Shown in pieces: positions 1 through 8,640 of a stretch of DNA of 37,047 bases. Origin of the DNA: Sporomusaceae bacterium UBA1887 (lineage in GTDB: Bacteria > Bacillota > Negativicutes > Sporomusales > DSM-15969); assembly GCA_002337925.1 (NCBI GenBank), contig DDHB01000022.1, forward strand, positions 67,054-104,100. The letters are read 5' to 3'. Both the position numbers and the translations under genes were made by a program. A model generated the notes under the pieces. It ran no database searches, was not told the origin of the DNA, and saw only the letters and a list, made by a program, of their open reading frames with translations. The first letter of the stretch is position 1. Each line of letters begins with the position of its first letter.

Positions 1-548
1 CTCGAGCTGGCAGGCTGTACTAATTCAACTATATAAAATGCGGTGCTATGACCAACAAGAACATAGGCTTTGCCAGTTTTTGAGGGACTATTTGCTGCCT
101 GTGATATAAGAGTAAAACTATCTCTCTTTGCATCAAAGCCATATTTGCCAGCATTGTTTTTTACTACTGCTACCGGATCAAGCAGCCACTGTTGGTTACC
201 TCTTTCAACTTCTTGCTGAAGCTTGTCTGCAATTACCTGTTCAATTGGTGCAACAGCTGTTTGTTTGCCTATGCTGCTAATCACAACGCGCCGCACAGCA
301 TCATTGCTTTCTGTTATTACCGCTTCTGTATTCATGATTTGCTCGTTATCTTCAGTTTCCTGCAGGGGATCAGTTATTGCTGCAGGAGTTTCTTCCTCAG
401 CAATTGGAGTGGCAGCAGCCTGTGTTTGAGGAAGCTTTTTCTCCCACTTTATTGCAGCAAGGGCGTGAGGAAATACTGGTGAAAGTCCCCCGGCTATAAA
501 CGCAGCTCCTGTGATTGCTATAACTAGTTTTTTATATTTTGAGTTCAT
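1..548 (-). CDS. Secreted protein of unknown function (C-terminus outside window)
   Basis: The reading frame opens at ATG 548-546 behind a good Shine-Dalgarno (AAGGAGAG) and stays open to the window edge, giving 182 residues with no stop. The N-terminus (MNSKYKKLVIAITGAAFIAG, then GLSPVFPHALAA) is a signal peptide: basic start, hydrophobic core, Ala-rich cleavage site near residue 30. A low-complexity linker rich in Ala, Thr, Pro and Glu follows (about 38-65), then a folded part beginning VRRVVISSIG. I recognise no family. It is transcribed divergently from ptb across a 270-bp gap, so a functional link to ptb-buk is not implied. Export is well supported; function is unknown. Confidence 0.8.
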   Translation of the reverse strand, partial: MNSKYKKLVIAITGAAFIAGGLSPVFPHALAAIKWEKKLPQTQAAATPIAEEETPAAITDPLQETEDNEQIMNTEAVITESNDAVRRVVISSIGKQTAVAPIEQVIADKLQQEVERGNQQWLLDPVAVVKNNAGKYGFDAKRDSFTLISQAANSPSKTGKAYVLVGHSTAFYIVELVQPASS

Positions 549-818
549 TTGTCGTCTCTCCTTTTTATCTTGTGAACTTTTTGTTGTCACGTATGTCTTA
601 TTTAACGCCCAACAAGAAAAAGGGTAACGCCACTGGTTTTGGAAATAATATCCCGGGCAGCTTTAGAGGAGAATATTTTTGTTACGGAAACAAGTACCAA
701 CCTGCAGGAAAAGCAGCTGCAGAGAATAATAAGACATTATATAATAGCTGAAAATAGACGTTTTTAGGTGACGGGGCAAACTCACCTGTATTTTCATATT
801 TAGGGGGAGATCTGAAAT
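549..818. other. Divergent intergenic region upstream of ptb
   Basis: This gap separates the divergent secreted-protein and ptb genes. It holds a TATAAT at 740-745 on the plus strand without a convincing -35 box, and a CTGCAG-rich stretch around 702-722. Short open frames on both strands here lack ribosome sites. I found no sigma-54 -24/-12 element, although ptb-buk operons are sometimes sigma-54 dependent. Confidence 0.4.
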
Positions 819-1721
819 ATGATTAAAAGCTTTGAAGAAATTATCCAAACTGCTCAGCAAAAGGGGCCTAAAACGATTGCAGTAGCAGTAGCACAAGATC
901 TTGAAGTGCTCCTTGCAGTGAAAAATGCCAAAGATCTAGGTATTGCTGAGGCTATATTGGTAGGAGATGTGAAGCGAATCCGGCAGATTGCACAAGAAAA
1001 TTTTCTCGATATAAGTGTATTTACAATAATTGAACAACCCGACATTGTTCAGGCATGCAGAACAGCAGTAAAACTTGTTTCAGAAGGCAAAGCACAGGTC
1101 CTCATGAAGGGACTTGTTGATACTGCCATAATTTTAAAAGCAGTGCTTGATAAAGATATTGGACTAAGGACAGAAAATGTATTATCTCATGTTGCTGTAG
1201 CTGATATAGCGGGATATGACAGATTGTTCTATATTACTGATGCAGCAATGAATATCGAACCTGATTTAATTACCAAAAAACAAATTATTCAAAATGGAGT
1301 GCAGGTTGCTAATGCATTGGGGAATGATAACCCCAAAGTGGCCTGTATTTGTGCTGTTGAGAAAGTTAATCCCAAAATGAAGGCAACGGTTGATGCTGAA
1401 GCATTAGTAAAGATGAATGAATGTGGTGATTTATCCGGTTGTCTAGTAGCCGGACCACTTGCGTTGGACAATGCTGTGTCTCTTGAAGCGGCACAGCATA
1501 AGGGCATTACCAATCCTGTGGCAGGCAATGCTGATATTTTGGTTATGCCATTTATCGAGCCGGGAAATATGCTCTACAAGTCCATCGTATTTTTTGCCAA
1601 AGGTAAAATTGCAGGGATTGTTGTTGGCGCAAAAGCACCGATTGTTTTGACTTCAAGAGCCGATTCTGATATTGCAAAGCTAAATTCCATCGCAATTGGG
1701 ATATTAATGGCAAGTAAGTAG
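819..1721 (+). CDS. ptb: Phosphate butyryltransferase
   Basis: 300 residues, the usual length for phosphate butyryl/acetyltransferases. The protein begins MIKSFEEIIQTAQQKGPKTI and has the family segments around AILVGD, VLMKGLVDTA and the C-terminal DILVMPFIEPGNMLYKS and GAKAPIVLTSRAD, which form the CoA/phosphate-binding core. The family exchanges CoA for phosphate on butyryl-CoA (or branched acyl-CoA), making an acyl phosphate in the cytoplasm. ATG 819 follows AGGGGGAGA. The butyrate kinase gene starts 13 bases after the stop, so the two form the standard ptb-buk operon. The closest alternative is a phosphotransacetylase; the adjacent buk argues for butyryl or branched-chain substrates. Confidence 0.93.
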   Translation: MIKSFEEIIQTAQQKGPKTIAVAVAQDLEVLLAVKNAKDLGIAEAILVGDVKRIRQIAQENFLDISVFTIIEQPDIVQACRTAVKLVSEGKAQVLMKGLVDTAIILKAVLDKDIGLRTENVLSHVAVADIAGYDRLFYITDAAMNIEPDLITKKQIIQNGVQVANALGNDNPKVACICAVEKVNPKMKATVDAEALVKMNECGDLSGCLVAGPLALDNAVSLEAAQHKGITNPVAGNADILVMPFIEPGNMLYKSIVFFAKGKIAGIVVGAKAPIVLTSRADSDIAKLNSIAIGILMASK

Positions 1722-1734
1722 GAGGAGTTAAATT

Positions 1735-2808
1735 ATGAAAGATATATTAAGGGTGCTAGCAATTAATCCGGGGTCAACATCAACTAAAATTGCCGTCTAT
1801 GACAATGAGAATTTGCTATTTGAACAGGTTGTCAGGTATTCAAATGAAGAACTGTCTCCCTTTGACACTATTATTGATCAATATGAATTTAGAAAAAGCG
1901 GAATTCTGCAGATACTTGCTGAAAAAGACGTGCCCCTTGAAAGCCTGGATGCAGTAGTTGGGCGCGGCGGACTTTTAAAAGCTATTGCAGGTGGCACTTA
2001 TGCAGTTAATGCTGCCATGCTGGACGCTTTGCGTCTTGCTGAAAGAGGAGAGCATGCCTCTAATTTAGGCGGTGTTATTGCTAAAGAGATAGGCGATAAA
2101 CTGGGGATACCTTCCTATATTGTAGATCCTGTTGTAGTTGATGAGCTTGCTGATATCGCAAGAGTATCCGGCTTGCCCGGCTATGACCGAAGGAGCATAT
2201 TTCATGCACTAAATCAGAAAGCTGTTGCAAGGCGAATTTCAAAAGAACTAGGTAAACCCTATGATCAAGCTAATCTAATTATTGCGCACATGGGCGGAGG
2301 TATAACGGTAGGCGTTCACCAGGGAGGAAGAGTCATCGATGTGAACGACGCTCTCTATGGCGAAGGTCCATTTTCACCCGAAAGAGTAGGATCAGTGCCC
2401 ACAGGTCATATGCTTGAGCTATGCTTTTGCGGGAGATATACGCAAAATGAGGTTAAAAAATTAATTGCCGGCAAGGGTGGTTTAGTTGCCTATTTAGGCA
2501 CAAATGACGGCCGGGAAGTGGTAAAAAGGATAGAAGCTGGCGATGGAAAAGCCAAATTAGTGTACGAAGCTATGGCCTATCAGATCGCTAAGGAAATAGC
2601 TGCAGATGCAGCTGTACTATATGGCAATGTAGATGCTATTGTACTAACCGGAGGACTGGCGTATGATCAAATGCTTGTCCGGTTGATTGCCGAACGGGTT
2701 CGTTTTATTGCAGAAGTTAAGGTTGTTCCCGGTGAGAATGAAATGATTGCTTTAACAGAAGGAGCTTTGAGAGTGCTTAAAGGTGAAGAGACAGCAAAAG
2801 AGTATTAA
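1735..2808 (+). CDS. buk: Butyrate kinase
   Basis: 357 residues, typical of butyrate kinases of the acetate/sugar kinase/Hsp70 (ASKHA) fold. Seen: the N-terminal phosphate loop INPGSTSTKIAVYD, the conserved GRGGLLK, the adenosine-side loop AHMGGGITVGVHQGGR with NDALYGEGPFSPERVG, and a C-terminal VLTGGLAYD. It converts butyryl phosphate plus ADP to butyrate plus ATP, completing the route started by Ptb; branched-chain acyl phosphates are possible substrates. ATG 1735 sits behind AGGAGG. A strong hairpin terminator follows 46 bases after the stop, closing the two-gene operon. Confidence 0.94.
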   Translation: MKDILRVLAINPGSTSTKIAVYDNENLLFEQVVRYSNEELSPFDTIIDQYEFRKSGILQILAEKDVPLESLDAVVGRGGLLKAIAGGTYAVNAAMLDALRLAERGEHASNLGGVIAKEIGDKLGIPSYIVDPVVVDELADIARVSGLPGYDRRSIFHALNQKAVARRISKELGKPYDQANLIIAHMGGGITVGVHQGGRVIDVNDALYGEGPFSPERVGSVPTGHMLELCFCGRYTQNEVKKLIAGKGGLVAYLGTNDGREVVKRIEAGDGKAKLVYEAMAYQIAKEIAADAAVLYGNVDAIVLTGGLAYDQMLVRLIAERVRFIAEVKVVPGENEMIALTEGALRVLKGEETAKEY

Positions 2809-2854
2809 AGATGCAAGCTAGTGTAAAAACGACTTTTACCAACAACAGGAAATA

Positions 2855-2900
2855 AAAGATGGCATCAGCTTAACACTAAAGCTGATGCCATCTTTATTAT
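2855..2900. terminator. Bidirectional terminator between buk and the PEPCK-like gene
   Basis: A perfect 17-bp stem (2855-2871 with 2879-2895) closes a 7-nt loop. U-rich tails lie on both sides, so it can serve the converging buk and PEPCK-like genes. Confidence 0.85.
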
Positions 2901-2927
2901 AATTCCTACAATTCCTGCAATTTCGTT

Positions 2928-4685
2928 TTATCTGCTGCGTATTAAATCAAGCAAGGCATGAGCTGCTTTTTCAGGTCCTTTTTGTTCCCAGGAAGGAATA
3001 CTAAGCTGTGTACGCATTTCGCCGACGAACAAGCCGGTAGCACTAAAAGTATGGAAATAGCGTTTGGCGATTTCATCGTGCAGCCCGGGGTATTGAGCTG
3101 GGCCAAAGACGTTGGCGAAATAAGAGTGAACCAGACCGGAAGAAGTGGTAGTACCCTTACTCATTGCTGCTCCTGACCGGAATACTTCAAAAGCCTTCTG
3201 GATAGTGGGAAATTCGCGAATTGCAGGGTGAGCGTCATCAACTGCTTCAAAGTTATTGGCGTAAAGCACAATATCTACCGGATAGCCCTGAACGACATGC
3301 TTATAGGAGGTGATTGGCAATACGACACGGGCATTCGTTTGACCGGCATTCATAATAATAGTGCGATCAATTTGTCCGAAAGCATAGCCTGGCTGAAGAT
3401 CATCGAGGCGGATAAATGCGCCTACTTCTGTTCCATAGCCAATGATTCTGTTACTGCTATCAATATCCAATGAACCCATATCATCGGCAATGACAATAAT
3501 ATCCTGAATATCGTCTCCTAAAACACGGAGAGATTCGAGCGTCTCAGACTTACCGGTACCGGTATCACCCATGACCAGGACAGTGGCTTTTTTACCTGTT
3601 TTCAGGATAATATGAAACAGCGCGCCATGGAAAGGCAGGCGCTGGTTTTTCATGACACAAATATTGTGCAGGGTTAGCGCCATCTTTTTTAAATAGCCGA
3701 AGTAACCAAACTCGGGACGTCCGGGAATAGCTCCAACTAAGAGATTATTGGCGTTGTCATCAAAATACACCGTAGGAAAGACGCCATACTCGTCAAGCGC
3801 TGAGCCTTGTAAGCCAAATAAGCAAATCGCATCCGGCTTTTTGTGCGCTAAAACCTGATCATCAGCTAATTCAAATAAGTTAGTTAGTGCGAAGCCTAAA
3901 TCATAAAAAGTTTCATGAAAGTAGAGGTTGATCAGCATATCCCCAATCCGTGCGGGATAACACAGCCACTCGTCAGGATTAAGCTTTGTCCGGTGAAGCG
4001 GGTTGTCAGCTACCTCAATAAACTGGCCGGTACGCTTATTCATTGGTGGATCAATTACTAGTGGCGGAAATAACATGATGTCACGGATAACAGGGATAGC
4101 GTTCAGCGATTCATAGCCAGCGGTCTGCAGCAATGCTTTGGTAGTAGTAATCGCAGCAACACCGGCACCTGAAGATACTTGACGAAAAATATTGGGATGG
4201 CAGCCGCTTACATTGTCATATACACTGCGCCATACAGCGCGGACAAGATGCATAAGCTGTTCAGCACTAGTGTGGAAAGTCCGGTAGGGGCGCTTATCCA
4301 AGTCATCATCGCTGGAATGGCAGATAAGAAAACGATCAAAATTGCGCCAATAATTATAAAAATACCGCAGAAATTCTTCCAGTAAATGAGGGTCCCGTGT
4401 AAATTGCTCTGACTGGGGCACAATACTCGGAACCTGGCTAATAGGTAATTTAATCAGAGCCCGTATGGTGCTGATCAGGATTGCTGTGTCGCTTTCTGTG
4501 ATCAGGTTCTTGTTGTTGAAGATGTCCAGAAGACGCGATTGGCGCCTGCCTAGCTCGCTCAGCATAATGGTTAGTACACGTTTAAATAATTCGCTGTCAA
4601 CTAATTCTTCCGGCGTTTCACATATACGTTCTTTAATTTGAATAACTACTTTGCGATCAAAAATTTTGCTCTTGGCATTATTCAT
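2928..4685 (-). CDS. PEP carboxykinase/HPr kinase-like P-loop protein of unknown function
   Basis: 585 residues from ATG 4685. A further in-frame ATG lies at 4694 but abuts the GGAGG; the inner ATG is 8 nt from it, so I prefer that start. The C-terminal half carries a P-loop GDTGTGKSET (about 373-382) followed by IADDMGS (about 400-406), an order seen in HPr kinase and PEP carboxykinase. IRLDDLQPGYAFGQIDR follows. The N-terminal 350 residues, rich in aromatic residues, resemble nothing I can name. Some databases probably call such proteins PEP carboxykinase, but I cannot show the carboxylate and Mn sites. A 38-residue membrane peptide precedes it 19 nt upstream of the chosen start, probably in one operon. 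Nucleotide binding is well supported; substrate unknown. Confidence 0.8.
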   Translation of the reverse strand: MNNAKSKIFDRKVVIQIKERICETPEELVDSELFKRVLTIMLSELGRRQSRLLDIFNNKNLITESDTAILISTIRALIKLPISQVPSIVPQSEQFTRDPHLLEEFLRYFYNYWRNFDRFLICHSSDDDLDKRPYRTFHTSAEQLMHLVRAVWRSVYDNVSGCHPNIFRQVSSGAGVAAITTTKALLQTAGYESLNAIPVIRDIMLFPPLVIDPPMNKRTGQFIEVADNPLHRTKLNPDEWLCYPARIGDMLINLYFHETFYDLGFALTNLFELADDQVLAHKKPDAICLFGLQGSALDEYGVFPTVYFDDNANNLLVGAIPGRPEFGYFGYLKKMALTLHNICVMKNQRLPFHGALFHIILKTGKKATVLVMGDTGTGKSETLESLRVLGDDIQDIIVIADDMGSLDIDSSNRIIGYGTEVGAFIRLDDLQPGYAFGQIDRTIIMNAGQTNARVVLPITSYKHVVQGYPVDIVLYANNFEAVDDAHPAIREFPTIQKAFEVFRSGAAMSKGTTTSSGLVHSYFANVFGPAQYPGLHDEIAKRYFHTFSATGLFVGEMRTQLSIPSWEQKGPEKAAHALLDLIRSR

Positions 4686-4704
4686 GATACTCATCCTCCA
4701 TTTG

Positions 4705-4821
4705 CTAAAGTTTTCGTGAGAGAAAACGTCTTTCGTTGTTGCATTGCCGTAAGAATACGGAAAACCGCCAAAAGGAAAAAGCTAATAACAACAATCCAGC
4801 ACATAATTCCCAACGCATCAT
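4705..4821 (-). CDS. Small membrane peptide (38 aa) upstream of the PEPCK-like gene
   Basis: ATG at 4821-4819, followed directly by a second ATG, stands behind AAAGGAG at good distance and encodes 38 residues. The sequence starts MMRWELCAGLLLLAFSFWRF, a single hydrophobic helix (about residues 6-24), and ends in a basic tail (NNERRFLSRKL). Its stop lies 19 nt before the preferred start of the PEPCK-like gene, so both should share an mRNA. No family is recognised. The ribosome site and hydrophobic/basic layout argue for a real product; translation is not proven. Confidence 0.5.
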   Translation of the reverse strand: MMRWELCAGLLLLAFSFWRFSVFLRQCNNERRFLSRKL

Positions 4822-4993
4822 TCCCAACTCCTTTCGTAATGATAGTACTAGCTTGCTATAATTGTTTATTATACAGAAACGATGTTTATTATTTGAGTAA
4901 ATTATAAAACTAATAGGGAGATTATTCAATCTATTTAGTCGCTTGTTGTGCCAATTTGCAAAAATAGTTCACATCGTGGAAAAAGATAGCCTC

Positions 4994-5022
4994 TTCCGTA
5001 AAAAACGTAATGAAGTTATAAT
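4994..5022 (+). promoter_or_regulatory. Probable promoter of the iclR gene
   Basis: A perfect TATAAT at 5017-5022 lies 17 bp after TTCCGT, a weak -35 match. The gap 4822-5066 otherwise holds no gene. Confidence 0.4.
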
Positions 5023-5066
5023 AATGTGACGGCATTTTGAAAAATTAGGGCAGGGGGCGGTATATC

Positions 5067-5846
5067 ATAGACAGTAAAGAACAAGCGAACAGTCCATATG
5101 GAACTGCACTAATTAAAGCGGTAAAAATACTGGAATATTTAGGCACTCAGCCCCAGGGACAAGGTACAAGCGAAATAGCACGGCAAACGCAGATGAATAA
5201 AACTACAGTATTTAAGTTATTAGAGACACTGCAGTTAATCGGCTTTGTTGAGAAGTCTTTACACGACTCCCGCTACAAGCTTGGTTTTGGATTCATTAAA
5301 ATTGCACACAACTCCTTACAGAGTTTAGATATTGTGAACCTGACTGCTCCTTTTTTGGATAAGCTTAATAAGGAAACAGATGAGACTGTCCATTTGGCTG
5401 TATTGAGCGAGGAAAGCTTGATTTATGTGGCGAAACTCGAGAGTACCCAGGCAGTTCGAACGATATCACGGATTGGCAGGACGGCGCCGCTTTATTGTAC
5501 GGGAATGGGGAAAGCCATGTTATCCACATTTTCAAGTGAGGCATTAGAGCAGTATTTTAATGACACGAAGCTAGAGCAATATACTGCCAGTACCATTACT
5601 GATAAACAATTATTGATAGCAGAAATCAAAAAAATAAAAGAACAGGGCTATGCAATAGATAACAGCGAGCATGAAGACGATATACGCTGCATTGCAGTTC
5701 CTCTCGCGGCCAAAGGCCATTTATATGGCGCCGTGAGTTTAAGTGCACCAAAATACCGGATGGATGATGCAGTAGTAAACAGCTATTTGCCACTTGTTAT
5801 TGGGGCACAAAAAAATATACAGGAAAGACTGGCGGTTGCATTCTAA
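5067..5846 (+). CDS. IclR-family transcriptional regulator with a non-standard start codon
   Basis: The first ATG in frame (5193) would cut into the helix-turn-helix. Reading upstream, the frame encodes GTALIKAVKILEYLG and then GTSEIARQTQMNKTTVFKLL, the usual IclR winged-helix start, preceded by a short leader. A strong Shine-Dalgarno (AGGGGGCGG, 5052-5060) points to ATA at 5067, or ATC at 5064, as the initiation codon; a TTG at 5037 is in frame but has no ribosome site. From 5067 the protein is 259 residues, the normal family length. The C-terminal effector domain follows (GRTAPLYCTGMGKAML; DNSEHEDDIRCIAVPL). Neighbours do not reveal the ligand; it lies between the PEPCK-like unit and the polyamine genes. 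Confidence 0.85.
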   Translation: MDSKEQANSPYGTALIKAVKILEYLGTQPQGQGTSEIARQTQMNKTTVFKLLETLQLIGFVEKSLHDSRYKLGFGFIKIAHNSLQSLDIVNLTAPFLDKLNKETDETVHLAVLSEESLIYVAKLESTQAVRTISRIGRTAPLYCTGMGKAMLSTFSSEALEQYFNDTKLEQYTASTITDKQLLIAEIKKIKEQGYAIDNSEHEDDIRCIAVPLAAKGHLYGAVSLSAPKYRMDDAVVNSYLPLVIGAQKNIQERLAVAF

Positions 5847-5850
5847 AATC

Positions 5851-5890
5851 AAAGAGGCGTACATGCTGCTGCATGTAGTGCCTCTTTGTT
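5851..5890 (+). terminator. Terminator of the iclR gene
   Basis: Inverted repeat AAAGAGGCGTACATGC / GCATGTAGTGCCTCTTT with one bulge and a 4-nt loop, five bases after the iclR stop. The following T-tract is short. Confidence 0.65.
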
Positions 5891-6021
5891 CATGTCTTAA
5901 CGTAATGTAATGCAATAATTTAACAAAAAACAAAGTTTTTTTGAAACATATGGTGTAAAAATACAATATTTCAGCGTCAAATGACTTTTTATAAGAAAAT
6001 TTGATTGTTTTTAAAGAATAA

Positions 6022-6050
6022 TCGACAAACGGGAACATTTTTGGTATTAT
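6022..6050 (+). promoter_or_regulatory. Probable sigma-A promoter of the nspC operon
   Basis: TCGACA (6022-6027), 17-bp spacer, TATTAT (6045-6050). The resulting leader to nspC is about 145 nt and contains a 7-bp hairpin, AGACCTG (6122-6128) with CAGGTCT (6137-6143), but no T-tract. The rest of 5891-6199 shows no gene. Confidence 0.5.
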
Positions 6051-6199
6051 TAATGTCGTAGAAAATTTATAGTTTAAGAAAGCAATCACAGATGAAGTTT
6101 TCTCTGCTGCTTTGTTTCGTTAGACCTGCCTGATGACAGGTCTGAGGGGACTGGGGAGCTTATTTTGATATTGGTATGCTTAGCCAGAGGAGATGTAAA

Positions 6200-7300
6200 A
6201 TGCAGATTACTACCCCGTATTACCTGATTGATGAAAAAAAACTATTACGCAATTTAGAAATCATTCAAAAGGTTCGAGAGCTTTCGGGAGCCAAATCAGT
6301 ATTGGCACTAAAGTGTTTTTCAACCTGGTGTGTTTTTGACTTAATGCGTGAATATATGGACGGTACCACTTCCAGTTCTCTTTATGAAGCCCGTCTTGGC
6401 TTTGAAAAATTCGGCAAAGAAACGCATGCTTATTGTGTTGGTTACTCAGAAGAGGATGTTGTTGCTGTAAGTGAGTATGCCGATAAAATTATCTTCAACT
6501 CTATATCGCAATTGGAAAGATATTATGATGGTGTAAAATCCGCTAAACTCGGTTTGCGCGTGAATCCGGGAGTTAGCCATTCTCATTTTGATCTAGCCGA
6601 CCCTGCCCGGAAGTTTTCTCGCTTAGGCGTTGTGGACAAGTCTGAGTTGGCAAAGCAAATTCCCCGTTTAAGCGGACTGATGTTTCATTATAATTGTGAG
6701 AATGACGATTTTGATGCTTTCACTCAGCAACTGGATGCCATTGGGGAAGAGTATGGGGACATGCTTAAAGAGCTCCAATGGGTAAGCCTTGGCGGCGGCT
6801 TGTATTTTACCAAAGAAGGTTATCCAATAGAAAAATTCAGCGAAAAGTTAGCTGAATTTGCCTGCAAGTATGATGTACAGGTATATTTGGAGCCGGGCGA
6901 AAGTGCTATTACAGGTTGTGCTGAACTGGTAACCAAGGTAGTTGATCTGGTACACAATGAAATGGATATTGCGATTGTTGATGCATCAGTAGAAGGGCAT
7001 ATGCTGGATTTATTAATTTACCGGCTGTCTGCCAAGGTTGATTCCGAAGCTACTGAATATCCATATATGGTTGCCGGCCGGTCTTGTCTGGCTGGAGATG
7101 TTTTTGGAACATTTCACTTTGCTGACAAGCTTCAAATTGGTAGTGAGATCCGGTTTGCCGATGCAGCCGGCTATACTATGGTTAAGAAGAATTGGTTTAA
7201 TGGACTGCAGATGCCAGCTATTGCGGTGCGCAGGCTGGATGGTTCTGTTGAAGTTATCCGCAAATTTAGTTATACAGATTTCCTAAGTAGTTTATCTTAA
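6200..7300 (+). CDS. nspC: Carboxynorspermidine/carboxyspermidine decarboxylase
   Basis: 366 residues from ATG 6200, which follows AGAGGAGAT; an in-frame ATG at 6176 has no ribosome site. It belongs to the alanine racemase-fold, PLP-dependent decarboxylases (group IV). Seen: TPYYLID at the N-terminus, the PLP lysine in SVLALKCFSTW (Lys38), SSSLYEARLG, LMFHYNCEN, the glycine loop LGGGLYFTKEGYP and EPGESAITG. The enzyme removes CO2 from carboxynorspermidine or carboxyspermidine to give norspermidine or spermidine. The next gene, 29 bp on, encodes the synthase that makes its substrate. Together they are the S-adenosylmethionine-independent route known from Vibrio. Which triamine is made cannot be read from the sequence. 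Confidence 0.92.
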   Translation: MQITTPYYLIDEKKLLRNLEIIQKVRELSGAKSVLALKCFSTWCVFDLMREYMDGTTSSSLYEARLGFEKFGKETHAYCVGYSEEDVVAVSEYADKIIFNSISQLERYYDGVKSAKLGLRVNPGVSHSHFDLADPARKFSRLGVVDKSELAKQIPRLSGLMFHYNCENDDFDAFTQQLDAIGEEYGDMLKELQWVSLGGGLYFTKEGYPIEKFSEKLAEFACKYDVQVYLEPGESAITGCAELVTKVVDLVHNEMDIAIVDASVEGHMLDLLIYRLSAKVDSEATEYPYMVAGRSCLAGDVFGTFHFADKLQIGSEIRFADAAGYTMVKKNWFNGLQMPAIAVRRLDGSVEVIRKFSYTDFLSSLS

Positions 7301-7329
7301 ATATTTTACACAGGTACAGGAGGAAAGAA

Positions 7330-8589
7330 ATGAGAAGAAATGTCTTAATTGTAGGTGCTGGTGGAGTGGGTCATGTGGTCGCCCATAAATGTGCGATGAA
7401 TAATGATATCTTGGGCGATATCTGCATAGCTTCACTTACCCAGCAAAAATGTGATGCCATAATTGAAAGCATATTGCGCAAAAACCATCTGAAAGATCCG
7501 TCGAAAAAATTGTATTCACGTGAAGTGGATGCATTGAATATCCCTGCTTTAGTTCAGTTAATTCAAGAGACGAAATCAGAAATGGTTATTAATGTTGGGC
7601 AGTCCTATATTAATATGTCAGTGTTGGAGGCATGCATTCAAACCGGCGCAGTATACATGGATACTGCCATTCATGAAGAACCGGATAAAGTTTGTGAAAA
7701 TCCACCCTGGTATGCCAATTATGAGTGGAAGCGCAAGGAACGTTGTGCGGAAAAAGGGATTACCGCCATCTTAGGAATTGGTTTTGATCCCGGAGTGGTA
7801 AATGCCTGGTGCGCTTTGGCTCAGAAAGAATATTTCGATACAATCGATACCATTGATATATTGGACGTAAATGCCGGCAGCCACGGCAAATATTTTGCTA
7901 CCAATTTCGACCCTGAGATTAATTTCCGCGAGTTTAAAAAAGTATGGACCTGGGTTGACCGCCAATGGGTGCTTCAGAAGGTTCATTCTATTAGAGTCGA
8001 CTATGATTTTCCTGTCGTTGGAAGCTGCCCGGTTTATCTAACCGGACATGATGAGCTGCATTCTCTTTCTAAAAATATTGATGCCAATTCGATTCGTTTC
8101 TGGATGGGCTTTGGCGATCATTACTTGAATGTGTTTTCTGTTCTGACTAACATTGGTCTTACTTCGGAAGTGCCGGTAAAAATAGCTGAAGGCGTGGAAA
8201 TTGCTCCAATTAAGATCTTAAAGGCATTATTGCCTGATCCATCTTCACTAGCACCCGGATATACCGGTAAAACTTGCATTGGCAACTTTATCCGTGGTAC
8301 TAAAAACAATGAGAAACGGGAAATTTTTATATACAATATTTGTGATCATGCCGAGTGTTACCAGGAAGTGGAGTCTCAGGCTATCAGCTATACAGCCGGA
8401 GTACCGGCAGTAGCTGCTGCTATTCTGGTTGCCCGCGGTGAATGGGATGCTAAGCAAATGGTGAATGTAGAAGAATTGGATCCCACTCCATTTATCAAGC
8501 TGTTGGATACAATGGGCTTGCCTACTCAAGTGCTTGAAGCGCCAGTGGCATTTGAAGCTCCGGTAATAAAATCTATCGAATCTATTTGA
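7330..8589 (+). CDS. Carboxynorspermidine synthase (saccharopine dehydrogenase family)
   Basis: 419 residues behind AGGAGGAAAGAA. The N-terminus RRNVLIVGAGGVGHVVAHKC is a Rossmann nucleotide-binding motif (GxGGxG) of the saccharopine dehydrogenase family; ILGIGFDPGVVNAW and NAGSHGKYFATNF are family segments. The enzyme reductively condenses aspartate-semialdehyde with diaminopropane or putrescine using NADPH. Homologues are often labelled saccharopine dehydrogenase/Lys1, but pairing with nspC argues for carboxynorspermidine (or carboxyspermidine) dehydrogenase. It is the last gene of the unit, and a strong terminator follows. Confidence 0.9.
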   Translation: MRRNVLIVGAGGVGHVVAHKCAMNNDILGDICIASLTQQKCDAIIESILRKNHLKDPSKKLYSREVDALNIPALVQLIQETKSEMVINVGQSYINMSVLEACIQTGAVYMDTAIHEEPDKVCENPPWYANYEWKRKERCAEKGITAILGIGFDPGVVNAWCALAQKEYFDTIDTIDILDVNAGSHGKYFATNFDPEINFREFKKVWTWVDRQWVLQKVHSIRVDYDFPVVGSCPVYLTGHDELHSLSKNIDANSIRFWMGFGDHYLNVFSVLTNIGLTSEVPVKIAEGVEIAPIKILKALLPDPSSLAPGYTGKTCIGNFIRGTKNNEKREIFIYNICDHAECYQEVESQAISYTAGVPAVAAAILVARGEWDAKQMVNVEELDPTPFIKLLDTMGLPTQVLEAPVAFEAPVIKSIESI

Positions 8590-8602
8590 GTATAGACATA
8601 AG

Positions 8603-8640
8603 AACCCTCCTGGTATTTACCAGGAGGGTTTTATTTTTTT
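8603..8640. terminator. Terminator between the polyamine operon and the LysE gene
   Basis: Perfect 13-bp stem AACCCTCCTGGTA / TACCAGGAGGGTT with a T-rich tail to 8640. The minus-strand LysE stop codon overlaps this tail; the opposite strand has only a short A/T flank, so bidirectional use is possible but less certain. Confidence 0.9.

Noticed and set aside
192..482. Plus-strand frames opposite the secreted-protein gene
   Set aside because: No ribosome site; the minus frame has a signal peptide, ribosome site and continuous coding to the edge.
539..896. Short frames on both strands between the secreted protein and ptb
   Set aside because: No ribosome sites; one overlaps the ptb start in antisense, and compositions do not look like proteins.
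5193..5846. IclR gene starting at ATG 5193
   Set aside because: It would lose the first half of the helix-turn-helix, which is readable in frame upstream.
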